From assembly GCF_030866765.1 (NCBI RefSeq), contig NZ_CP133017.1, positions 3,268,001 through 3,332,000 on the forward strand: a stretch of 64,000 nucleotides of DNA. The letters are read 5' to 3'. The notes beneath the pieces were generated by a model that saw only the letters and a list, made by a program, of their open reading frames with translations, did no database searches and was not told the DNA's origin. Below are positions 56,529-64,000 of the stretch, one piece after another; position 1 is the first letter of the stretch; the number at the start of each line of letters is the position of its first letter. Both the position numbers and the translations under genes were made by a program. The stretch comes from Paenibacillus silvisoli (lineage in GTDB: Bacteria > Bacillota > Bacilli > Paenibacillales > Paenibacillaceae).

Positions 56529-58118
56529 ATGAACGAAATCAAACTAGATTTTCTAACGATTCTGCTGCCTTCGTACTTATTCTTCTATATGGCAGTTTCC
56601 TTGTACGCTCGCGATAAGAAGCGATTATTAAACCGCGTAGCATCGTTGCTCATGCTGACGCTGCTCTTTTATTTCATGGGTGAATATGTCAAAACAGCGC
56701 TTTTTCCGCAGATCGAGAGGGAGCTCGTTCTCTATTGGAATGCGCCGATGCTGCTGCTGACGATCAGCTTATCCGTTCATTTAAGCGTTCTCATTGCCGG
56801 CTTGCTTCGGCCATGGATCAAACGAATCATCGTGCTGGTTTATGCCGTTCCGCTTCTGCTGCATCTAAGCTTGCTGCTATCCAATACGCCGCAGGAGCTC
56901 TATCATCCCAAGACGGACGGGACGAGTCCGCTTCATCCGGACATGCTCTTGCTCGCCGTCACATTCGTATCGATGTATTTGTTCAGCTCGGTTGCGATCT
57001 TGTTCGTCGCTTGGTTAATGGCCAAGCAGGTTAGGCGCAAGAAGGTTCTGATGAACCTGCTCATGGGCTGGCTCCTCTTATTTCTATGGATTTTATTTAT
57101 TACCTCGCTGCTATTCATGAAGGTCATTACAAGCGAAACCTCCATGGCCTTATACTTCACGGGAGCGCTGCTGTGGGTCGTCAATCTTCGTAATCTGGTC
57201 AGCAAGTACGATTTTCTGCCTAGTTACCGGGATTTGTTCCATAATCTATTCCAATCCGCACCGACGGCCATCGTGCTGCTCGATATGCAGGGCAATCAGA
57301 AAGAGATGAACCCTCGCGCGAACGAGGTATTCGGAAACTCGGCCTTTACGAATACGCCGGTTCGTGTCACGCAATGTCTGTTCTTCGACGAGTATACGAG
57401 CTTAGCGGACCGTTGGGACGAGACGAAGCGGGAAGCGGGCACGAACTGGGAAATGACGTTACAGCTTTATAACCAGGAACCGCGTACTCTCATTGTCAGC
57501 ATCGAAGTCATTGACGGCGCGGACATGGAGGAAGGACTGCTCATGCTGCACCTGACGGACATTACCTCCCTGAAAGAGACGCAGCGGCGATTAATCGAAT
57601 CCGAGAGCAGCTACCGTTATTTGGCCTATCATGATGCGCTTACCGGTCTGTGTAACCGAGTGGCCATTCAAGAGAAGGTAAGCGGCAAAATCGCGGCGGG
57701 GGAGCCGTTCGCCCTCGTCCTGATCGACTTGGATAATTTCAAGCCCGTGAACGATACGTATGGCCACCTGGTAGGCGATCAATATTTGCGGCATATCGCA
57801 GCGAAGCTCCAGGAGAGCGCAAAGCCCGGCGATCTATTGGGGAGACTCGGCGGGGATGAGTTTGTGCTGCTGATCCCTCATCGGCTGAACGAGAAGCAAG
57901 CGCACCAAGAAGCCCTAGAACGCTTCGAAGCGCTCTCGGACAGCCCTTTTCAGGTCAAGCAGACGATGATTCCGGTGTCTTTCAGCGCTGGCGTCAGCCT
58001 GCACCCGGAACATGCGTCCGACATCACGACGCTGCTGCAAAAAGCCGACGACGCCATGTACAGCGTGAAACGAAGCGGAAAAAACGCGATATCCGTTCAT
58101 GCGGGCGGAACCAGATAA
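56529..58118 (+). CDS. Membrane diguanylate cyclase (7-helix input, PAS, GGDEF)
   Basis: A 529-residue enzyme that makes cyclic di-GMP. About seven transmembrane helices fill residues 8-225 and form the input domain. A PAS domain follows (residues about 235-345, L-F-Q-S-A-P-T-A-I-V-L-L-D-M-Q-G-N). The GGDEF domain starts Y-H-D-A-L-T-G-L-C-N-R and carries the intact active site R-L-G-G-D-E-F. The inhibitory I-site, R-x-x-D five residues before GGDEF, is K-P-G-D, so product inhibition may be weaker. The start has no Shine-Dalgarno: TATGAT at 56512-56517 ends 11 bases before the ATG, so the mRNA may be nearly leaderless. TTTTCGCG and CGCGAAAA flank this promoter region. Confidence 0.9.
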   Translation: MNEIKLDFLTILLPSYLFFYMAVSLYARDKKRLLNRVASLLMLTLLFYFMGEYVKTALFPQIERELVLYWNAPMLLLTISLSVHLSVLIAGLLRPWIKRIIVLVYAVPLLLHLSLLLSNTPQELYHPKTDGTSPLHPDMLLLAVTFVSMYLFSSVAILFVAWLMAKQVRRKKVLMNLLMGWLLLFLWILFITSLLFMKVITSETSMALYFTGALLWVVNLRNLVSKYDFLPSYRDLFHNLFQSAPTAIVLLDMQGNQKEMNPRANEVFGNSAFTNTPVRVTQCLFFDEYTSLADRWDETKREAGTNWEMTLQLYNQEPRTLIVSIEVIDGADMEEGLLMLHLTDITSLKETQRRLIESESSYRYLAYHDALTGLCNRVAIQEKVSGKIAAGEPFALVLIDLDNFKPVNDTYGHLVGDQYLRHIAAKLQESAKPGDLLGRLGGDEFVLLIPHRLNEKQAHQEALERFEALSDSPFQVKQTMIPVSFSAGVSLHPEHASDITTLLQKADDAMYSVKRSGKNAISVHAGGTR

Positions 58119-58158
58119 AAAAGGAGCAGACTGCCTCGGGCAGCTGCTCCTTTTTTTT
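58117..58158. terminator. Bidirectional terminator
   Basis: AAAAGGAGCAG pairs with CTGCTCCTTTT, with an inner CTGCC/GGCAG hairpin, and ends in eight T residues. It serves the diguanylate cyclase gene and the converging minus-strand mini-gene. Confidence 0.88.
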
Positions 58159-58191
58159 AGGAAACCCAATCGGGTACCCTATTGCCTTGCA

Positions 58192-58287
58192 TTATCTGAA
58201 GCAGCCGCAAATAACGATGACAAGCAAAATAAAAAGTACCAGCATTGTACCTGCGCTCGTAAAAGCACCACCAACATGACCGGACAT
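58192..58287 (-). CDS. YjcZ-family sporulation mini-protein
   Basis: A 31-residue ORF on the minus strand behind TAGGAGGTGCATTTG. It begins M-S-G-H-V-G-G-A-F-T-S-A-G-T and continues with a hydrophobic helix L-V-L-F-I-L-L-V-I-V-I, ending C-G-C-F-R. A glycine-rich head followed by the V-L-F-I-L-L-V-I-I core is the hallmark of the YjcZ sporulation proteins of Bacillus and Paenibacillus, whose exact role is unknown. It is too short for ordinary ORF calling. The 58288-58522 interval beyond it holds only the promoter of the next gene. Confidence 0.75.
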   Translation of the reverse strand: MSGHVGGAFTSAGTMLVLFILLVIVICGCFR

Positions 58288-58422
58288 TCAAATGCACCTC
58301 CTAGAAACTAGAGTCTGTTTAAAATATGTCCGGCATGACGGATTGGATTGGGTGTTTGGTAGGGATGCACTTATTCCGGTAGAAACGCCTATTATTTTTC
58401 GACGGTGCATACGATTGACTTA

Positions 58423-58451
58423 TTGATCTCTTTCCAATTTCTCCTTATAAT
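58423..58451 (+). promoter_or_regulatory. Sigma-A promoter of the second sensor kinase gene
   Basis: TTGATC (58423-58428), a 17-base spacer and TATAAT (58446-58451), about 70 bases before the kinase start. Confidence 0.55.
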
Positions 58452-58522
58452 GGCCTTACCGATTAATGAAAGCGCAACCATTTATCGCCAATAAACGCTG
58501 CCTTTAGGAGTGATGCCGGAAG

Positions 58523-60244
58523 ATGCTGAGATGGATCAAGGTTCGCTCACTCAAGTACAAAATCATCATCGTCTTCATCATCATTTCCCTCATCCTCGTC
58601 ATCCTCCAGGCGGGATTTTTCCAGCACTGGATCAGCGGAATCATCCTGCGGCATTCCGAAGCCAATTTACAGGAAACCGTCCGGCAGATCGGAAAGCAAG
58701 TGGACCTGCAGTATAAACAAATCGATTCCAACGCCCGCGTCATCCGCAACAACCAAGTGTTGAAGAACTATCTAAAGGATTTGAAAAGACATACGATCAA
58801 CTATCAAATCGCGAAATACCAGATCGCCCGGCAAATCGTCCGGCTGCCCAATCTGGACATGATCGAGAACATCTACATTTTCCCGATTGGCTATCCGCCT
58901 ATGAATCTGTTTTATTCCGATGCGATCTTCGAAGTGGACCGGATGACCGAGCAGCTCATCCACGCGAACCAGAAGTCCCGTTCGGAGGAAGTCATTTGGA
59001 CGGTACAGCCCGGTTCGCATCTCATTTCAATGATGATGCTGATCTATGACGGGGACGAACTGCTCGGCTTGCTGAGGGTTGATTTAAACGAAAAATTCCA
59101 CAGCCAGCTGGATGATGTGCACTTAGGAGAAGAAGGAAGCGTCTATTTGATCAATCACCGTACGATTCTGTTCGCGAACGATCGGACGCTGGTGAATCAG
59201 AACGAATCGAAATTGGACGAGCTGACCGCGTCAGGAACGAAGGTAGCTTATACGCTCGAGTATCAAGGCTGGAAGCTCCTCGGGGTTGTGCCGAACAAGG
59301 AAATTTTAAATCAGGTCAATCAAGTCAACAAAATATTGCTGCTGATGGAATTGATCGTGTTTGCCTTTATTTTTATTTTTGCGTTCGTCATTCTTCGCAT
59401 GATCCTGAAACCGCTGAAGCAGATATTGCGAGGCATGGAAAGCATCGAGCAAGGCAAGCTGGACGTCATCGTGAACAAAGGGAGCAACGACGAATTCAGC
59501 GTCATCATCCGGCATTTCAATCAGATGGCGGAGCGGGTCAACCGTTTGATCAAAACCGTGTATTATCAGCAGCATACCTACCGCAAAGCCGAAGTGATCA
59601 ATCTGCAATCGAAGCTGAATCCCCATTTTCTGTACAATACGCTGGATATGATTTATTGGATGACGGTCGTCAAGGATGAAGAGGAAATCGGCGATGCGAT
59701 TATATCCTTGTCTACCATCCTGCGCTATTCGATCTCGCATCAGAATGAATTCGTCACGGTTGCGGAAGACATGGAGCAGCTGCAAAATTATTTAAAGATC
59801 CAGCGCATGCGATTCGAAGATAAATTAGCCTACGAGTTTCATATCGATCCGGCCATCGCGGAGATCAAGCTGCCGAAGCTTCTCATTCAGCCGCTCGTGG
59901 AAAATGCCATAAAATATGCGTTTCAGCAGATGCTGCTGGACGGCAAAATCGTCGTTCGAGGCTACGCGGAAGGGGAGGATTTGTACTTTGAAGTCGAGGA
60001 CAACGGGGTTGGCATGCCGGCGGAGAAGGTCGAGGCTTTGCTGGCGTCCTTCGAGAGCAAAAGCCTGCATGGCGGCCTGGGCATTCAATTAGTCCGGCAG
60101 CGCATCAATTATATCTACGGAGAGGAGTTTGGATTATCCATTAGCAGCGAGGCCGGACGAGGCACGAAGATTACGCTGAAGCTGCGGACGGATGCCGGCG
60201 TTCCGCAAGAGGAGCTCTGGCGCGATGAAGAGTTGCACGCCTAA
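58523..60244 (+). CDS. YesM-type sensor histidine kinase (second pair)
   Basis: A 573-residue membrane sensor. Transmembrane helices lie at about residues 13-33 and 272-295. The extracellular part of about 235 residues is probably a Cache-type sensor. HAMP follows, then the kinase with phospho-accepting His in S-K-L-N-P-H-F-L-Y-N-T-L-D, N-box L-I-Q-P-L-V-E-N-A-I-K-Y-A and G-box V-E-D-N-G-V-G-M, and later G-G-L-G-I-Q-L-V. The ATG follows TTAGGAGTG. It is followed 25 bases later by its regulator and then by an oligopeptide-type binding protein, whose expression it likely controls. Confidence 0.93.
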   Translation: MLRWIKVRSLKYKIIIVFIIISLILVILQAGFFQHWISGIILRHSEANLQETVRQIGKQVDLQYKQIDSNARVIRNNQVLKNYLKDLKRHTINYQIAKYQIARQIVRLPNLDMIENIYIFPIGYPPMNLFYSDAIFEVDRMTEQLIHANQKSRSEEVIWTVQPGSHLISMMMLIYDGDELLGLLRVDLNEKFHSQLDDVHLGEEGSVYLINHRTILFANDRTLVNQNESKLDELTASGTKVAYTLEYQGWKLLGVVPNKEILNQVNQVNKILLLMELIVFAFIFIFAFVILRMILKPLKQILRGMESIEQGKLDVIVNKGSNDEFSVIIRHFNQMAERVNRLIKTVYYQQHTYRKAEVINLQSKLNPHFLYNTLDMIYWMTVVKDEEEIGDAIISLSTILRYSISHQNEFVTVAEDMEQLQNYLKIQRMRFEDKLAYEFHIDPAIAEIKLPKLLIQPLVENAIKYAFQQMLLDGKIVVRGYAEGEDLYFEVEDNGVGMPAEKVEALLASFESKSLHGGLGIQLVRQRINYIYGEEFGLSISSEAGRGTKITLKLRTDAGVPQEELWRDEELHA

Positions 60245-60269
60245 CAATGATGGAGAGGGGTAATCTGCT

Positions 60270-61781
60270 TTGAAAATCATTCTGATCGATGATGAAAAGT
60301 CGGTTCTTAAAGGGCTGCAGCACATTTTCAGCAAGCATTGTAAAGAGCACGAAATCGTCGGCTCGGCGCAGAGCGCGGAAGAAGGGCTGCAGCTGTTGCA
60401 GTCCACGATGGCGGATGTCGTCATCACGGATGTCATGATGCCGGGGATGAACGGCATCGAGCTGACGCGCGAGATCAGCAAGCGGTATCCGTACCTGGTG
60501 ATTGTCATTCTAAGCGGCCACGCGGAGTTCGAATACGTTCGGGAAGCGATGAGATGCGGCGCGTTCGATTATTTGCTGAAGCCATGCCACTATCAAACGG
60601 TGATCGACCTCCTGCATAAAATCGGAAGCAAAGCGGCGGAGAAGGAGAAGCTGCAGGAAAAAACGTCGCACAAGCAGGTGCTGGAGAAGCTGCTTCGAGG
60701 CAGCCTTGAACTGCCCGATAGCTGGGGCACGCATACCGACATGCAGATGGCTGTTCTGGGCGGCCATGAACCGATGGATGCCAGAATGGAAGAGCATATT
60801 GCCTATCATTTGCTGAATGAGGGGATGGAGCCCGGCAGCTTAGATACGATGATCCACGACGGGAGATGTGTCGTGCTTGCTCGACGTGCAATCGATTCCA
60901 CACGATTTAAAGGGCTGCTGGACGCGTGCAGACTGACCATGCGGAAACAGAACCAAACCGTAGTTGCGGCCTTCCATCGGTTTAACAACGGGCCGAGAGC
61001 GATTGCTCAAGCGTACGAAGCTAACAAGAAGCGCTGCGAGTTTCTGGCGTTTAACGAGTACTCGGTCGTCATGGATGACGATGCCTACCAAGAAGCAATC
61101 AAGCAGCAGGAGCCTTTCGCCATCGGCGATTATTTTTCCGGCTGCACGTTCGGCAAATATTATACGCTGGCGGATGCCAAGAAATTGCGCCACTATACCG
61201 AATCGACCTTCCAGCAGCTGCATCGCGTCCATCACAGGATTGACCCTGTACGGCTGAAGCGAGATTTGCTCAGCGAATTGATCTACTTGGAGCATGTGCT
61301 GAAGGAGCACGGGAGCGAGCCGTTCTTCGGCAGGCAGATCGATTATATGCAGGAGATGAACGGAATTCGCACGCTGCACGAGCTGTTCGGATGGCTGAAA
61401 AACTATTGCATGTCCGCCATCATGTGCATGAATGACGAGAATCACAATCCGCACTATATCCAGACCGCCATCCGTTACATCGAGATGAATTATATGAAAG
61501 ATTTGACGTTGAAGGAGGTTGCGGACGCCGTTTATTTGAACGTCTGGTATTTCAGCTCCCAATTCAAGAAGTATACGCATGCCTCGTTCAGCGAGTATTT
61601 GAATCTCATTCGCATCCGAAACGCCAAAGAGTTTCTGAGGCAGAAGGATTTGAAGGTCTACCAGGTGGCGGAGATGGTAGGCTTTCAGGATGCCGCGTAT
61701 TTCAGCACGGTGTTCAAGGCGCTGGAACGGATGAGCCCGAAAGAATTCCAGCAATCGTTCTTAATTGCCAATGATTCTTAA
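60270..61781 (+). CDS. YesN-type response regulator with AraC domain (second pair)
   Basis: A 503-residue regulator. The receiver holds D7-D8 and phospho-acceptor Asp54 (V-I-T-D-V-M-M-P-G-M-N-G), with K-P in L-L-K-P-C-H-Y. A long middle part of about 270 residues precedes the C-terminal AraC domain (L-T-L-K-E-V-A-D-A-V-Y-L-N-V-W-Y-F-S-S-Q-F-K-K and V-Y-Q-V-A-E-M-V-G-F-Q-D-A-A-Y-F-S-T-V-F-K). The TTG start stands behind GAGAGGGG. It probably acts on the promoter region 61782-61860 ahead of the binding-protein gene. Confidence 0.92.
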   Translation: MKIILIDDEKSVLKGLQHIFSKHCKEHEIVGSAQSAEEGLQLLQSTMADVVITDVMMPGMNGIELTREISKRYPYLVIVILSGHAEFEYVREAMRCGAFDYLLKPCHYQTVIDLLHKIGSKAAEKEKLQEKTSHKQVLEKLLRGSLELPDSWGTHTDMQMAVLGGHEPMDARMEEHIAYHLLNEGMEPGSLDTMIHDGRCVVLARRAIDSTRFKGLLDACRLTMRKQNQTVVAAFHRFNNGPRAIAQAYEANKKRCEFLAFNEYSVVMDDDAYQEAIKQQEPFAIGDYFSGCTFGKYYTLADAKKLRHYTESTFQQLHRVHHRIDPVRLKRDLLSELIYLEHVLKEHGSEPFFGRQIDYMQEMNGIRTLHELFGWLKNYCMSAIMCMNDENHNPHYIQTAIRYIEMNYMKDLTLKEVADAVYLNVWYFSSQFKKYTHASFSEYLNLIRIRNAKEFLRQKDLKVYQVAEMVGFQDAAYFSTVFKALERMSPKEFQQSFLIANDS

Positions 61782-61860
61782 AGAAACCCAAGGTTTTTGA
61801 AATTATTAAATCCTTCCGACCGCTATACTTTGGGTATCCCAGAAGAAGGAGGAGTGACAA

Positions 61861-63849
61861 TTGCGAATTATGAAAAGGCTTACAGTGCTCTTCGTCATGA
61901 TGGCACTGATCATCACGGCTTGCAGCAACAATAACAACAGCAACGATGATAAGGGCAGCGCTTCGGAAACAGGCAAGAACAATACGGCAACCGAAACGAA
62001 GGACGGCAATGATTCGGGGGATTCAAAGTCCAGCGGCAAGATGACCGACGTCGGTACGCCGCGAAGCGAAACGTTGATCGTGGATATCTTGGGCGGACGC
62101 AGCCCCGATCCGGATCGGTATAATCCGTATGTGCCGGGAGCGGTAGCGATGGATGCCGGCGTGCATCAGCTCATGTTCTCGAACTTATGGGAAATCGATA
62201 CGCAGAAGGGCACGCAAATCCCGGATTTGGCGGCAACCTTCCCCGAGGCGCTCGACGGCACCAACACCAAATTCAGCTTTAAGGTGCAGGAAGGGTTGAC
62301 CTGGTCGGACGGCCAGCCGTTTACGGCGCATGACGTTGAATTTACGGCAAAGATGATTACCGATTCGAAGGAGCTCGGCTACAACGGGTACTTCACCAAT
62401 TTGATTAAAAGCATGAAAGCGACCGACGATTATACGATCGAGGTCGAAACCGTCAATCCGGAAACGCGATTGGCGCAGAAGCTCGGCGTCGTCATTTGGG
62501 GCAACACGTTCCGCGTCATGCCGAAGCATATTTGGGAGAAAGAAGACCCTGCCACCTTCAAATTCTCGAACCCGATCGGCGTAGGGCCGTACAAGCTGAA
62601 GGATCGCGATCCGCAGGGGAACTGGTTCCTCTGGGAGAAGCGCGAGGATTGGCAGAAGAGCGATATCGGCAAGCTGGTAGGCGAACCGGGCCCGAAATAC
62701 ATTTTGTTCAAGTTCTTCGGACCTGAGGAGAAGCGGATTATCGCCATGATTCAGCATGATATGGACATCCTCCAGGATATTACGCCTGAAAGCTGGGATG
62801 TGCTGAGACAGAAGAACGAATACGCGCAGGCTTGGTACAAGGACTTCCCGTATGCCACGATGGACGATCCGTGCGAACGCGGCATGTCCTTCAATACGGC
62901 GAAAGAGCCTTACGACAATCCGGACGTCCGTTGGGCGCTCGCGCTGATGACGGATATCAAGAACGTATCGATGGCAACCTTCGGAGGCATGCTTCGCGTA
63001 TCCCCGATCCAGCTGCCGCCGATCAAGGTGCTGCAGGATAATTACCATAAGCCGATGCTGGGCTGGCTGAAGGACTTTGCGCTTGAAGACGGTTACAAGC
63101 CGTTCGACGAAAGCTATGCGGAAGGCATCGTCGATATGCTGAAGCAGCAGGGCGTCGAAGGCTTGCCGACAGATTCGAACGCAATCAAAGACACCTTCGG
63201 CGTAGGCTGGTGGAAGTTTGATCCGGCCGAAGCCGCGAAGCTGCTGGAAAAGAACGGCTTCAAGAAGGACGGCGACAAATGGCTCATGCCGGACGGCAAG
63301 CCATGGACGATGACGATCAACGCGCCTGCCAACTTCGAAGTCCAATCGATGCGTTTGGCGTTCGCGGTGGCGGACTCCTGGAGAAAGCAAGGCATCGACG
63401 TGAACGTGCAGCAGATGGAAGGCGCTTCCTTCTGGGACAGCGAATCGACGGGCGCGTTCCAAATCGGCTCCTACTGGCCGGCATGCGGCTTGCTGCCGGA
63501 TACGACGGCCAATATGACCGGCTGGCACCAGAAATACATCGTTCCGATCGGCGAGCAGGCGCCGGGGAACCGTAACCGCTGGGCTAACGACCGCGTGAGC
63601 ACGCTGCTCGACGAACTGGACGCCTTGCCGAGCGACGATCCGAAGGTCATTCAGAATATTACGGAAATCAACAAAGAATTCGTCAAAGGAATGCCGTTCA
63701 TCCCGATGTTCGGCACATCCAAATTCGTTCCCGTGGACACGTACTATTGGGACGGATTTCAAACGTCTGAAAATGCGTTCGAGGGTCCATGGTGGTGGTG
63801 GTCGCAGTTTAAGTTCTACACCCCTCACCTGAAGTCTACTGGCAGATAA
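61861..63849 (+). CDS. ABC transporter substrate-binding lipoprotein, family 5 (oligopeptide/oligosaccharide type)
   Basis: A 662-residue binding lipoprotein of the SBP_bac_5 class. The signal ends L-I-I-T-A-C with Cys21, followed by an Asn/Ser/Asp-rich tether of about 45 residues. The body has V-Q-E-G-L-T-W-S-D-G-Q-P-F-T-A-H-D-V-E-F-T, the classic DppA/OppA block, then G-V-G-P-Y-K-L and A-E-A-A-K-L-L-E-K-N-G-F-K-K-D-G-D-K-W. Family 5 proteins bind peptides, nickel or plant oligosaccharides such as cellobiose and xyloglucan fragments; control by a YesM/YesN pair favours a sugar ligand. The TTG start follows AAGGAGGAGTGAC. Confidence 0.92.
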   Translation: MRIMKRLTVLFVMMALIITACSNNNNSNDDKGSASETGKNNTATETKDGNDSGDSKSSGKMTDVGTPRSETLIVDILGGRSPDPDRYNPYVPGAVAMDAGVHQLMFSNLWEIDTQKGTQIPDLAATFPEALDGTNTKFSFKVQEGLTWSDGQPFTAHDVEFTAKMITDSKELGYNGYFTNLIKSMKATDDYTIEVETVNPETRLAQKLGVVIWGNTFRVMPKHIWEKEDPATFKFSNPIGVGPYKLKDRDPQGNWFLWEKREDWQKSDIGKLVGEPGPKYILFKFFGPEEKRIIAMIQHDMDILQDITPESWDVLRQKNEYAQAWYKDFPYATMDDPCERGMSFNTAKEPYDNPDVRWALALMTDIKNVSMATFGGMLRVSPIQLPPIKVLQDNYHKPMLGWLKDFALEDGYKPFDESYAEGIVDMLKQQGVEGLPTDSNAIKDTFGVGWWKFDPAEAAKLLEKNGFKKDGDKWLMPDGKPWTMTINAPANFEVQSMRLAFAVADSWRKQGIDVNVQQMEGASFWDSESTGAFQIGSYWPACGLLPDTTANMTGWHQKYIVPIGEQAPGNRNRWANDRVSTLLDELDALPSDDPKVIQNITEINKEFVKGMPFIPMFGTSKFVPVDTYYWDGFQTSENAFEGPWWWWSQFKFYTPHLKSTGR

Positions 63850-63867
63850 TGCCGAATGCTGCTTTGC

Positions 63868-63900
63868 GCGCATACCGGGCTGAACAAGTCCGGTATGCGT
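63868..63900 (+). other. Intergenic hairpin between binding protein and permease
   Basis: GCGCATACCGG pairs with CCGGTATGCGT around a ten-base centre, but only TGCTTC follows, with no T-run. It is more likely a mRNA-stabilising or attenuating hairpin than a full terminator, which would give more binding protein than permease. Confidence 0.55.
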
Positions 63901-63942
63901 GCTTCAAAGCGGAAACCAACGCAGGCGGGGAGATGCTGCAAA

Positions 63943-64000
63943 ATGGGATTTTACAAGTTTTTGCTTTCCAGAGTGATTTCCTTTGTGCTCGTCGTTTTTA
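63943..64000 (+). CDS. ABC transporter permease, DppB/OppB type (5' end only)
   Basis: Nineteen codons are visible: M-G-F-Y-K-F-L-L-S-R-V-I-S-F-V-L-V-V-F, a short cytoplasmic start leading into the first transmembrane helix, as in DppB/OppB-like permeases (usual pattern F-L-x-R-R-x-x). ATG follows GGCGGGGAG at nine bases. Its place behind a family 5 binding protein supports the call. The rest lies beyond the window. Confidence 0.75.
   Translation, partial: MGFYKFLLSRVISFVLVVF

Noticed and set aside
62185..63873. A 562-codon minus-strand frame opposite the family 5 binding protein
   Set aside because: Shadow of codon bias in the real gene; no start site and no recognisable domain.

Overview
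The window reads as chromosome of a low-to-mid GC, endospore-forming Firmicute, most likely Paenibacillus or a close relative in the Paenibacillaceae. Pointers are strong AGGAGG-type ribosome binding sites with many TTG/GTG starts, two YesM/YesN-type two-component pairs, sugar permeases of the LplB/LplC type with no dedicated ATPase, sporulation-linked genes (a Tgl transglutaminase, a YjcZ-like mini-gene, two endospore-appendage-like proteins) and a palindromic intergenic repeat present twice. I see no rRNA, tRNA, CRISPR array, insertion sequence or prophage block.

Layout. 1-8.8 kb: the 3' end of an antibiotic-kinase-like gene, EcsC plus a second aminoglycoside-phosphotransferase-fold protein (overlapping), a DUF1801 protein, a lipoprotein, a complete Xer-type recombinase, then a small membrane ORF whose 3' end forms a hairpin over the Shine-Dalgarno of yidC. 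This is the architecture of the MifM-YidC2 force sensor of Bacillus subtilis and is the most interesting item here. Several small cytosolic enzymes and regulators follow. 8.8-9.8 kb: a divergent pair of S-Ena-like endospore appendage subunits. 9.9-21.3 kb: housekeeping and accessory genes (PhyH dioxygenase, two MFS transporters, ankyrin protein, aldo/keto reductase, HxlR regulator, serine hydrolase, a frameshifted glycosyltransferase, a DUF1259 protein). 21.4-28.6 kb: an enolase-superfamily enzyme, then a molybdenum hydroxylase operon resembling B. subtilis pucABCDE (XdhC, XdhC-like, MobA-like, Mo, 2Fe-2S and FAD subunits, isochorismatase-fold hydrolase). 28.7-34.4 kb: a micro-ORF with an extended Shine-Dalgarno, a CD3324-like protein, ArsR/AHSA1 pair, short UvrA-like ATPase and small enzymes.

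34.9-46.3 kb: a plant-glycan type locus. It holds a GH43 enzyme, a divergent amidohydrolase, two ABC permeases and a lipoprotein binding protein, a YesM/YesN sensor-regulator pair and a GH42 beta-galactosidase; arabino-galactan side chains are a reasonable guess for the substrate. 46.4-58.3 kb: Tgl, an AraC regulator divergent from an orphan binding protein with phased repeats between them, an RMD1-family protein, a glycosyltransferase with a very basic N-terminal tail, an alpha-glucan phosphorylase, a GMC oxidoreductase fused to a gluconate dehydrogenase subunit-3-like domain, a membrane diguanylate cyclase and the YjcZ-like mini-gene. 58.4-64 kb: a second YesM/YesN pair followed by a family 5 (oligopeptide-type) binding protein and the start of its permease, cut by the window end.

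Most transcription units end in clear intrinsic terminators, which are listed. Gene starts were chosen from visible Shine-Dalgarno spacing where several were possible. All functions are inferred from motifs read by eye; no database search was run.
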